DNA of 6,379 nt from the NCBI GenBank assembly GCA_023133395.1, contig JAGLWO010000638.1:1-6379 (forward strand), in the 5' to 3' direction. Numbering within the stretch: position 1 is the stretch's first letter; each line of letters starts with the position of its first letter. Positions 1 to 6,379 of this stretch are shown piece by piece. This DNA comes from Candidatus Cloacimonadota bacterium. GTDB taxonomy: Bacteria > Cloacimonadota > Cloacimonadia > Cloacimonadales > TCS61. The translations under genes were made by a program, and so were the position numbers. The notes under the pieces were generated by a model that saw nothing but the letters and a program-made list of their open reading frames with translations, was not told where the DNA came from and did no database searches.

Positions 1-2500
1 TTTCGAATGGAGCCAGGTTTATAGCCGTATTATTAACAGGAATCGAAGGGAAAGTACTGGTCCCACTGATTACATTTGTGTTATAATTTAAGCTGGTAAG
101 GTTAACATAGACCTCATCACTATTGATATCTCCACAATTAAGAAGTTCGATATTTACTTCGCAGGCTGTATTTTGAATTAGTTTTCCTTGGAGATTATTT
201 ACAATGAAATCAGATAAACAAACCTCTGGAGATTGAATTTCTATTAGTACAAGGAAATCATTGAGACCCAAATTTGAACTAACATTAAAATATAATTCGA
301 ACTGAAATCCATTTTTCCATTCTGGATTAATTTCTAATTGAAAGTTACCTGTGAAAACCTCTTCAGGAGCAAGTGTGCTTGTGGACGCACTTCCGGATAA
401 AATTTGGATATAGTTATCGTTTGAAACCAGCTCTATTTCAATATCTTCAGCGGTTTGATTACCCAGATTTTTGAAAGTAGCTTCAAAATCTATAGTTTGA
501 CCTGAAATTGTTTCTTCCAAGCAATAATCAAGCAGAGCTACAATGTTAGCTTCGATCACTGTGAGGTCTTCTGTTTTGGGAATAAACCCGTATTTTGAGG
601 AGGTTACACAATAATCCCCCGGTTGAAGATCTACAGGTATAACTACAGAACCGGTTTCATCTGTCAACCCACAAACAACCAGACTATCCGAATTTGTTAT
701 TGCGATTGTAAATCCAGATTTGTCAATGAATGGTTCAACGATTTCAACTTCGAGACAATTCAAACCAGCAATAAACTCACTTTCAAAAACTATATCCACT
801 TCCTGGGGAATATCAGTCCATATAGCCAGACCCGGATCGCCCAGCAGGTTATAAACGTAGAAATAAAATTGATCAGAATTAAGGGCATTTCCCCAAGCAT
901 GACAATAAGGATAATTTATATATGCATCCATTTTACCAGCTAACATCATTTCAGCACATTTGAATAGATTTTCCTGCGTAACACCATGATAAATTCCCAT
1001 ATCGATTGCATTGTTAAACCAAGTTTTAGTATCAATTTCACTGGGTCCGATAAAAGCTATTGCTCCTTTAGGAACGGATGGGGAGCCAGCAATCAGCCAG
1101 GTTTCACCGAAACAGGATGGATTACCAGAGTATGCAAAATTTCCTCCACCACAGGTGATGCTGGTTACCATTGGCAGCATATAGCCATTACTTAAATTGT
1201 TAACGTGATCACTATTAAAATAAGGCTCATACCAGTATGATGGTCCTCCTGCCCCCCGGTAATTCACAAAAGAATAACCGGAATTTATTTTATTAATCAA
1301 CTGGGATGAGCTTGTTTGCCAGGGAGAAATGAATGTGTCGACTTCTGTAAATTCAAAATCCAGTAATTTCTCGCGACACGCCATCACTGTTTCCCGTGGA
1401 GAATAAAATTGCCACCAACCATCATCTATATAACTAATCATCAGAGCTCTTTTCATCCAATCTGTTTCCATATACGGGTTGCTTTCATAGCTGATTATTT
1501 TGTTGATTACTGTATTAAGTTGAATCTGACTCTGAATAGAAATTCTACCTATCATTATATCAGGAAAATAATCATCGCCATCCAACAATGTATAGCTATG
1601 GTCAGTTACATCCCAGGGTGTGTAATATCCCTGAACATAAAATGAAGGTACAACGATACTACCCGATACATCACCGACAAGAACAACATATTCAGGTGGA
1701 GTTTCCCAGTTATCATAAGCATCCTGTAAATAATCTTTTATTGCATCGTTAGTTGAACCAGTTTCAGACAATGTCGCTAGTTTGGTTTTATAACCCAGTT
1801 TTTCTTTCCACCTGAGAAGGGGTTCCAGTGTTGTTGATATGTTGTCCGGGCTAATGAATAAATATTGTCCTTCCTCTGAATCTCTTACAGGTGTTGTTCC
1901 GTAAATTTTTATTTGAGCAAGTTTTGTAAAAGCTTTGTGTGATGTTGATTTTGTCAGAGGATTATCCGTTATTGAATGGTCTACAGTGAATTCAAAATTA
2001 ATATTCTTTAAGATCCTAATTTTATTTAAAGCTGGATTATACTGAACTGCTGCAATGGTAATTTGAGAGAATCGAACACCTCTCATTATATTTGGTTTGC
2101 TGATAGTTACGATATCTTCTGGCAGCCATTGATCTCTTTGGTAATAATTTTCGGTGAAGTTCTGGTTGTCTTGCCAGCCAAAAGGAATGATTTTTTTATC
2201 TATATCAGTTTCTTCGAATTCATATTGTGAATTTATAACTTTGAAATTCCCGGTTTCAGGCAGACTCACGAATTTTGTATAAACAGGCAGTTCTGCTTCC
2301 TCGGGTCTTCCTGAATTTACACAATCAGAAATTTCTAACTGATTATATTCTTCATTAATTATGTATTTAGAAGAAATTTTTTCAATTTCAAAACTTCCGG
2401 TTATTTGAAGAAAGTTTTTATCTCCATTAAGTTGGACATTCTGTGAAAATAGAGGGAAAACAAATAAAGTTATAATTATAATTAAATAAACAAATTTCAT
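1..2500 (-). CDS. Gingipain-like peptidase family C25 protein, secreted, 3' end outside window
   Basis: This reading frame is open from ATG at 2500 to the left edge: 833 residues are visible with no stop. Residues 1-19 form a signal peptide (MKF, a run of V/L/I/F, then LFS before Q20). Residues about 20-195 resemble the C25 propeptide region, including a 'VRFSQITIAAVQYNP' stretch. The peptidase C25 domain covers about 209-565. Its landmarks are YVVLVGD (271-277), TDHSY...LDGDDYFPDIMIGR (299-319), the nucleophile region SITCGGGNF with C450, FGETWLIAGSP (464-474), GAIAFIGPS and LLGDPGLAIW. A small Ig-like or regulatory-like domain follows at about 575-650, then two CARDB-like beta domains (about 650-755 and 755 onward). 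Family C25 enzymes are exported cysteine peptidases that use a His-Cys dyad. Here the expected His in the 'G-H-G' motif is A417 (YRGAGG, 414-419), so activity is uncertain. A C-terminal sorting module probably lies beyond the window. The gene starts 16 bp after the beta-helix gene, which suggests one transcript. Confidence 0.88.
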   Translation of the reverse strand, partial: MKFVYLIIIITLFVFPLFSQNVQLNGDKNFLQITGSFEIEKISSKYIINEEYNQLEISDCVNSGRPEEAELPVYTKFVSLPETGNFKVINSQYEFEETDIDKKIIPFGWQDNQNFTENYYQRDQWLPEDIVTISKPNIMRGVRFSQITIAAVQYNPALNKIRILKNINFEFTVDHSITDNPLTKSTSHKAFTKLAQIKIYGTTPVRDSEEGQYLFISPDNISTTLEPLLRWKEKLGYKTKLATLSETGSTNDAIKDYLQDAYDNWETPPEYVVLVGDVSGSIVVPSFYVQGYYTPWDVTDHSYTLLDGDDYFPDIMIGRISIQSQIQLNTVINKIISYESNPYMETDWMKRALMISYIDDGWWQFYSPRETVMACREKLLDFEFTEVDTFISPWQTSSSQLINKINSGYSFVNYRGAGGPSYWYEPYFNSDHVNNLSNGYMLPMVTSITCGGGNFAYSGNPSCFGETWLIAGSPSVPKGAIAFIGPSEIDTKTWFNNAIDMGIYHGVTQENLFKCAEMMLAGKMDAYINYPYCHAWGNALNSDQFYFYVYNLLGDPGLAIWTDIPQEVDIVFESEFIAGLNCLEVEIVEPFIDKSGFTIAITNSDSLVVCGLTDETGSVVIPVDLQPGDYCVTSSKYGFIPKTEDLTVIEANIVALLDYCLEETISGQTIDFEATFKNLGNQTAEDIEIELVSNDNYIQILSGSASTSTLAPEEVFTGNFQLEINPEWKNGFQFELYFNVSSNLGLNDFLVLIEIQSPEVCLSDFIVNNLQGKLIQNTACEVNIELLNCGDINSDEVYVNLTSLNYNTNVISGTSTFPSIPVNNTAINLAPFE

Positions 2501-2504
2501 AATA

Positions 2505-2509
2505 CTTCC
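2505..2509 (-). promoter_or_regulatory. Weak ribosome binding site for the C25 gene
   Basis: Read on the minus strand, GGAAG lies four bases before the ATG at 2500, inside the 16-bp gap after the TAA of the beta-helix gene. It is a poor match to AGGAGG. Translation may therefore depend partly on ribosomes finishing the upstream gene. The start is nevertheless convincing, because the signal peptide begins directly at this ATG. Confidence 0.5.
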
Positions 2510-2516
2510 AAATAGA

Positions 2517-5126
2517 TTATTTTATTAAAAGGCACTTTTTAGTAGAAACAGTCTTATTGTCAATTTTTAAACTGTAAAAGTAGATACCTGAACCAACAGG
2601 ACGGCTGTTATCATCGGTTCCATTCCAGGTAACAGAGAGGGTGTGAGCAGGAGAGGGTGTGACGATGGGAAATTCTTTCACTTTCTGTCCTTTGATATTA
2701 TAAATAATTATTTCTGTGTTCTTAGCGTATTTTGCGAGAGAAAATGAAATAGTTGTTGCAGGACTGCGACCGGTTCCTAACGGTTTAAACGGATTAGGAT
2801 AGTTTTGATAAAGAATATTACTCGGTTTGAGAATTGATATATCCTCAACTCCTTGTTGATTTTGGTCAAAGTAGAATGCTCCCATATCTGCTATTGTTCC
2901 ATCTGGGTCAAGAGGTGAATTGGGATCACCAGCGTCTATGCAAGGAGACATTGTAGAATCCGGGATTGGAAAATTAACCCAGGTTAGATGAAAATCTCCG
3001 TTTTGCGGGTCTGCAAATAATGGGTCTGAGTCTATGTTTCCTTCCAACCAATTAACTGTACCATTGTTATTTGTAACAATACCAACCTCTCCGTTCTGAA
3101 TATCTGAATAGGAAATTGTAATAGAAATTGAATCACCTTCAGGAGAAAAATACACTTCCTCTGGAGTATTATCCCATAAAATACAGTTCAATAAGGTTGG
3201 ACTCGAACATTCCCAGCAATAAATACCACCACCATTATCCAACGACATATTCCTGCTTATAGTAACGTTTGTCAAAATAGGTCTTGAAAAAATAAAGTAA
3301 CCAGCAATGTAGAGTCCAGTACAGTAAATACCCCCTCCTTTATTATTTGTGGTATTTTCACTTATAATAACATTAGTTAAGATCGGGCTTGAATCCCAAA
3401 GATAAATACCTCCACCGTTATTACCGTGATTCTCATTTATGGCAACATTCATTAAACTTGCATCAGAATAGGCTTCTAAGCAAATTCCACCACCTAGATT
3501 GGCAGTATTTTCTTTGATGGTTACATTGTTTAAACTCGGATTTGAGTAATAATGACAATATAACCCTCCACCATTTGAAGCAGAATTTTCACTTAAGATA
3601 ACATTATTTAATTTTGGATTGGAATTATCTCCGCAATAAATTCCACCTCCCGAGTAATACGCTTCATTTTGTCTTATGATGATGTTTTCTAAACTTGGAC
3701 TGGAACGACTTGTTAAATAGATTCCACCACCATTACGACGAAATCCATTCTGAATTGTCATTTTCTCAATGGAAAAACAACTATCCCCTTCACAGAATAA
3801 AATACCTTTTAATTCCTCTCCATTTAAAATTGTTAGCTCCTCATCTTCTCCAATAAAAGAGACAAAACTTTTACAGTTTAAAGGGAAATGTTCTGTTGTT
3901 TGAGATTGTGAGTATATTCCATTTGCTAAATAGATATCATGAGGATAGTTAATGTTCGCAATAATTTTTCTCAGAGCATGTGCAATAGTAAGAAGTGATT
4001 GATCGGGACTAAGTCCGCTGTTATCATCAGAACCGGAAGGACTGACATATAAATCATGATTAACTTGTTCAACCTTACTGTTCTGGATATCAAATGTAAA
4101 ATTATCTAAGGGATAAGCAAAATAATTATCTGGTTCCAAAACAGTAAAAGTATCGACAATTACATTGATAGTTGGGCAAATATAATCAACATATAAATCC
4201 GACCCGGAGCCGCTGGAATTTAAGAATATATTACATCGATTAGTAGAATCAAAAATTGGAAAAGAATTATGAGAACAGTAAATCCCACCACCAAAATTAT
4301 CTGTATTATTTTCACTTATAGTAACATTCTCTAAAATCGGAGAAGAATCAAATCTAATATAAATTCCGCCTCCACAATAAAAAGCACTATTCCCTTTTAT
4401 GGTTACATTATCTAAGTGGGGACTGGCATTGTTCTCACAGTAAATTCCACCTCCACCACCAGAAAAGCTGATTGCATGATTATCAACTACATTCACATTC
4501 TTTAAATATGGATGGGAATTATCCCGGCAATACATTCCAGCACCAGATTTTGCTATATTCCCTTTTATAATAACATCTTCTAAACAAGGACTAGAGTTTG
4601 GATAACAGCAAATTCCACCACCACTAACTGCAATATTTTCTGTTATCGAGCAATGTTTTACCAAAATATCAGATGAATTATAAAATTTTATTGCACCGCC
4701 ATAAATACCTGAAGATCCACCAGTAGTAGCCTTTCCATATTCAAGTTTACAATAAATAACTTTTGAGCTGTCCTGCCCGTTTGTATTTGTATCATAGAAT
4801 CTTAAACTGTGCCAACTTCCAGCATTTGAATAGAAATTACTAAAACCTGTTGTATCACAAATAGTAAAAATAATTGTATCATTTTGAGTTCCTTCTGCTA
4901 ATATTCTTCCATAAATATTAAATTTATAATGACTGGAAAAAATTACTTGAATTCCAGGTTCGATGGTTAATTCATCTCCTTGCTGGATAGAAATTTCACC
5001 ATCAATTATGTATGGGCTGTTTGGGAATGTCCAGACTCCATTTACATTCCCTGCAGGGATGTGAGTATCTGCAACAGAAAAAGTAATAATGAGCAATAGG
5101 AAAAATAGAATTATTATTCTTTTCAT
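2517..5126 (-). CDS. Exported two-block parallel beta-helix protein with FlgD-like C-terminal sorting module
   Basis: This is a complete 869-residue protein. Residues 1-19 are a signal peptide (MKR, hydrophobic run, SVA then D20). Residues 47-90 form a typical beta-helix entry ('LTIEPGIQVIF...GRILAEGT...IIFT'). Block A (about 143-300) has six coils of 26-30 residues centred on GGGIYC. Residues 311-355 link to a DUF1565-like start (LYVSPSGSDDNSGLSP, 359-374). Block B (about 452-650) has seven more coils. The coil consensus is roughly SPxLxNVxIxxNxAxxxGGGIYC. Residues 697-753 resemble a choice-of-anchor Q segment (DPLFADPQNGDFHL, SPCIDAGDP, ADMGAFYF). Residues 775-869 are a FlgD-like, type-IX-secretion-style module (NYPNPFKP, IYNIKGQKVK, SVTWNGTD, SGIYFY, KKCLLIK). 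It is probably secreted and surface-attached. Such helices occur in adhesins and in polysaccharide-acting enzymes, but I see no catalytic motif and assign no activity. The start is supported by a strong ribosome site. Confidence 0.92.
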   Translation of the reverse strand: MKRIIILFFLLLIITFSVADTHIPAGNVNGVWTFPNSPYIIDGEISIQQGDELTIEPGIQVIFSSHYKFNIYGRILAEGTQNDTIIFTICDTTGFSNFYSNAGSWHSLRFYDTNTNGQDSSKVIYCKLEYGKATTGGSSGIYGGAIKFYNSSDILVKHCSITENIAVSGGGICCYPNSSPCLEDVIIKGNIAKSGAGMYCRDNSHPYLKNVNVVDNHAISFSGGGGGIYCENNASPHLDNVTIKGNSAFYCGGGIYIRFDSSPILENVTISENNTDNFGGGIYCSHNSFPIFDSTNRCNIFLNSSGSGSDLYVDYICPTINVIVDTFTVLEPDNYFAYPLDNFTFDIQNSKVEQVNHDLYVSPSGSDDNSGLSPDQSLLTIAHALRKIIANINYPHDIYLANGIYSQSQTTEHFPLNCKSFVSFIGEDEELTILNGEELKGILFCEGDSCFSIEKMTIQNGFRRNGGGIYLTSRSSPSLENIIIRQNEAYYSGGGIYCGDNSNPKLNNVILSENSASNGGGLYCHYYSNPSLNNVTIKENTANLGGGICLEAYSDASLMNVAINENHGNNGGGIYLWDSSPILTNVIISENTTNNKGGGIYCTGLYIAGYFIFSRPILTNVTISRNMSLDNGGGIYCWECSSPTLLNCILWDNTPEEVYFSPEGDSISITISYSDIQNGEVGIVTNNNGTVNWLEGNIDSDPLFADPQNGDFHLTWVNFPIPDSTMSPCIDAGDPNSPLDPDGTIADMGAFYFDQNQQGVEDISILKPSNILYQNYPNPFKPLGTGRSPATTISFSLAKYAKNTEIIIYNIKGQKVKEFPIVTPSPAHTLSVTWNGTDDNSRPVGSGIYFYSLKIDNKTVSTKKCLLIK
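2520..2804 (-). repeat. C-terminal sorting module, copy 1 (in beta-helix gene)
   Basis: This stretch encodes residues 775-869 and is homologous to the end of the upstream fibronectin protein (5196-5486). Identity is uneven. Over 2681-2805 against 5363-5487, I count 108 of 125 bases identical without gaps. Within that, 2730-2771 matches 41 of 42. The last part of the module, towards the stop codon, is visibly more diverged. Modules of this kind are recognised by the type IX or an equivalent secretion route in the Bacteroidota and relatives. That role is inferred from family resemblance here. Confidence 0.85.
2759..2779 (-). other. Quasi-palindromic core of in-frame G(T)GRSPA insert, copy 1
   Basis: On the minus strand the arms AGGA and TCCT flank CCG-GTCG-CAG, with one extra A after the first arm. 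The inner arm pairing is broken by a C/A mismatch, so the hairpin is weaker than in the other copy (5441-5461). It encodes part of LGTGRSPA (residues 783-790). This lies between NPFKP and TTISF, where FlgD-like modules usually run directly from NPFNP to TTI. Confidence 0.5.
3216..3731 (-). repeat. Beta-helix block B: seven GGGIYC coils
   Basis: Glycine triplets begin at residues 466, 493, 519, 545, 571, 597 and 632, giving spacings of 27, 26, 26, 26, 26 and 35. Each coil carries a version of SPxLxNVxIxxN before the GGG(I/L)(Y/C) turn. The last interval is long because about nine extra, mostly hydrophobic residues (within 603-616, nucleotides about 3279-3320) interrupt the coil. On the plus strand the turns appear as recurring CCACC clusters. 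These are amino-acid-level repeats, not exact DNA repeats. Confidence 0.85.
4275..4700 (-). repeat. Beta-helix block A: six GGGIYC-type coils
   Basis: The turns are GGAIKF at residue 143, GGGICC at 169, GAGMYC at 195, GGGIYC at 225, GGGIYI at 252 and GGGIYC at 279. Spacings are 26, 26, 30, 27 and 27. The 30-residue coil has extra glycines just before its turn (223-227). The period fits one turn per coil of a right-handed parallel beta-helix of the polymorphic-outer-membrane-protein type. The regular series ends at about residue 300, before a non-repetitive linker. Confidence 0.85.
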
Positions 5127-5131
5127 AAAGA

Positions 5132-5137
5132 CCTCCT
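5132..5137 (-). promoter_or_regulatory. Strong ribosome binding site for the beta-helix gene
   Basis: Read on the minus strand, a perfect AGGAGG lies five bases before the ATG at 5126. It fixes the start of the MKRIII signal peptide. The remainder of the 66-bp gap (5138-5192) is AT-rich. I find no well-spaced -35/-10 pair and no hairpin followed by a T-run in it. Confidence 0.9.
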
Positions 5138-5192
5138 AAAGCCCATGATTTAAAATATATCGTTTGTCATTATTATCTAGTTTGAGTTACAT

Positions 5193-6379
5193 CTATTTTA
5201 AAAGCAAACACTTCTTTGTGTCTACAATTTTATCATTAACTTTTAATCTATAGAAATACACGCCAGAGCTGACAAGTTTATTATTCTCATCTGTGCCGTT
5301 CCAGGTGACTGAATGTTGTCCTGCTAATAGCTGAGATGCTGAATTTCTAAGAATCTGTTTTACTTTCTGCCCTTTGATATTATAAATTACAATCTTTGCG
5401 TTCTTTGCGTCTTTTGCGAGAGAAAAGGAAATAGTTGTTGCAGGACTGCGACCAGCTCCTGACGGTTTGAAGGGATTGGGAAAGTTTGAGAGTTTGTACC
5501 CGATCATTTGTAATTGGTGATTTTCTATTCCTGTGATTTCCACAATTATATCGTTTGAGGTTGCAGTTCCACCGTCTCCGATAATGTTGAACGGTGTAAG
5601 CATGTAATAGTAAACTCCGGGAGTTGAAACATCGATAACTAAATCTTCCATTGCACCGGAAAAGTATTCCCAGGTCATTCCTGTATTTTCTGCCAGATGG
5701 TAACCCAGAATTGGTTCGTTAAATGCTCCTCCATGCAAACCCTGTGTTGGATTTTCCCAGGTGAGATGAATACTCAGAGTATTGTCTATTTGTTCACCGT
5801 AAAAATTACTGACCGAATCAGGTACATCCTCTCCCACCCACACACTATCTGAAACGGAAGAGCCTCCATAACTGTTAAGGGCTATTAGATCGTAAAAGCA
5901 CATTCCGGATGATGGAACTCCAGCATCAATATAGCTACAAGGCTCCCCGATAGATGGAGAAGTAGCAGTATAGAGTAAAATACTATTTCTATAAATTCTT
6001 ATTTCAAGCAATTCTGTAAGAGGATTACCAACTAAATTAACCGATGGATTTATCCAGCTTATTGTAACTTCCAAAGCTCCGCCCGGATCGGTAGTTAAAG
6101 TAAAATCAACCGGAGGTTCGGGAGCATATGCATTGGGAGTGTATCCGATTTCATATCCAAAAAGATAAGAAGGATTTCCTTTGGCAATTCCTCCCAATAT
6201 CACAATATATTCATCAAACTCATCAGTACAGAATAATCCACCGGCATGAGTTCCGGGAAAATCTTCGCTTACATTATGGGTGAGTCCTGTTGAAGCCATT
6301 GTGGGAAGACTGAATTGTTCCACGATTCCATCACCACCTGTATAAATTCCTGAATATATCCAGAGATTTGGTTCTTCTA
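5193..6379 (-). CDS. Secreted protein with two fibronectin-III-like domains and FlgD-like sorting module; 5' end outside window
   Basis: The frame is open from the TAG at 5193-5195 to the right edge: 394 residues are visible. A GTG at 6323 could be taken as a start, but 18 further in-frame codons precede it (EEPNLWIYSGIYTGGDGI). They read as ordinary protein, so this is a truncated gene and that GTG is probably an internal valine. Counting from that codon, residues 1-62 are the end of an unidentified domain (THAGGLFCTDEFDEYIVILG). Residues about 70-163 and 164-262 are fibronectin-III-like, each with a beta-strand pattern ending in a Y(D/M)L.A/TP.N.(Y/I)G strand. Residues 279-376 are the FlgD-like, type-IX-style module (NFPNPFKP, IYNIKGQKVK, SVTWNGTD, SGVYFYRLK, KKCLLLK). 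Fibronectin-like domains act as spacers or binding modules, and any catalytic part would be upstream of the window. The gene ends 66 bp before the beta-helix gene on the same strand. Its function is otherwise unknown. Confidence 0.88.
   Translation of the reverse strand, partial: EEPNLWIYSGIYTGGDGIVEQFSLPTMASTGLTHNVSEDFPGTHAGGLFCTDEFDEYIVILGGIAKGNPSYLFGYEIGYTPNAYAPEPPVDFTLTTDPGGALEVTISWINPSVNLVGNPLTELLEIRIYRNSILLYTATSPSIGEPCSYIDAGVPSSGMCFYDLIALNSYGGSSVSDSVWVGEDVPDSVSNFYGEQIDNTLSIHLTWENPTQGLHGGAFNEPILGYHLAENTGMTWEYFSGAMEDLVIDVSTPGVYYYMLTPFNIIGDGGTATSNDIIVEITGIENHQLQMIGYKLSNFPNPFKPSGAGRSPATTISFSLAKDAKNAKIVIYNIKGQKVKQILRNSASQLLAGQHSVTWNGTDENNKLVSSGVYFYRLKVNDKIVDTKKCLLLK
5196..5486 (-). repeat. 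C-terminal sorting module, copy 2 (in fibronectin protein gene)
   Basis: This stretch encodes the last 97 residues, homologous to 2520-2804. Protein landmarks shared with copy 1 in order are N(Y/F)PNPFKP, G(T/A)GRSPATTISFSLAK, IYNIKGQKVK, SVTWNGTD and SG(I/V)YFY. The best DNA match is 5412-5453 (41 of 42 bases identical to 2730-2771). The segment between IYNIKGQKVK and SVTWNGTD differs in sequence and length between the copies. Confidence 0.85.
5441..5461 (-). other. Quasi-palindromic core of in-frame GAGRSPA insert, copy 2
   Basis: On the minus strand the arms CAGGA and TCCTG, then CTG and CAG, pair around a GTCG loop with a single bulged G. That gives an eight-base-pair hairpin. It encodes part of SGAGRSPA (residues 288-295 counted from the GTG at 6323) and sits at the same site as the insert in the beta-helix gene. 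The hairpin is read directly from the sequence. Whether it is functional or just a by-product of the coding sequence is unknown. Confidence 0.55.

Noticed and set aside
623..1645. Three plus-strand open frames (623-943, 986-1195, 1409-1645)
   Set aside because: They lie wholly antisense to the well-supported C25 gene, have no ribosome sites or recognisable protein features, and read as low-information shadows.
3216..4700. CRISPR-like periodic repeats
   Set aside because: The ~78-base period comes from 26-residue protein coils. The repeats are degenerate at DNA level, lie inside an intact reading frame, and have no constant repeat with unique spacers.
2517..5126. Pectate lyase or other polysaccharide-degrading activity for the beta-helix protein
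   Set aside because: The fold class is compatible, but no catalytic motif of a known lyase or hydrolase family is visible, so no activity is assigned.
5138..5192. Promoter or terminator in the gap before the beta-helix gene
   Set aside because: There is a TATATT-like stretch, but no -35 hexamer at a sensible distance and no Bacteroidota-type pair. No stem followed by a T-run is present either.
6321..6323. GTG at 6323 as the start of the fibronectin protein
   Set aside because: The frame stays open for 18 more codons to the window edge with protein-like sequence, there is no signal peptide after the GTG, and an exported protein would need one upstream. It is most likely an internal valine.

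Overview
The window is an AT-rich stretch (roughly a third G+C by eye) that is almost entirely coding. It holds three large genes on the minus strand and nothing convincing on the plus strand. In transcription order they are: (1) the C-terminal part of a secreted protein with two fibronectin-type-III-like domains, running off the right edge; (2) a complete 869-residue exported beta-helix protein; and (3) a gingipain-like (peptidase family C25) protein that runs off the left edge before its stop.

The organism is probably an uncultured member of the Fibrobacterota-Chlorobiota-Bacteroidota assemblage, with Candidatus Cloacimonadota the best guess. The evidence is the FlgD-like/type-IX-secretion-style C-terminal module shared by genes 1 and 2. 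It starts with N(Y/F)PNPFKP, contains IYNIKGQKVK and a WNGTD turn, and ends SG(V/I)YFY...KKCLL(I/L)K. Further support comes from the 'SPCIDAGDP...DPDGT.ADMGAF' segment and a C25 protein with CARDB-like tail domains. This is recognition from memory, not a database result.

Layout from right to left, as transcribed: the fibronectin protein occupies 6379-5193. A 66-bp gap holds a strong AGGAGG ribosome site for the beta-helix gene (5126-2517). A 16-bp gap carrying only a weak GGAAG site leads to the C25 gene (2500 to beyond 1). There is no clear terminator in either gap, so the three may be co-transcribed. All are likely cell-surface or secreted proteins: two carry recognisable signal peptides, and the third is cut at its N-terminus but has the sorting-type C-terminus.

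Three points deserve attention. The C25 protein keeps the nucleophile cysteine (C450) but has alanine (A417) exactly where the catalytic histidine is expected. The two C-terminal modules share an unusual in-frame 'G(A/T)GRSPA' insert, encoded by a quasi-palindromic DNA core that is far more conserved between the genes than its surroundings. The beta-helix protein is built from two separate helix blocks with a recurring cysteine at one position of the coil. I see no mobile element, CRISPR array, RNA gene or clearly new multi-gene system here.
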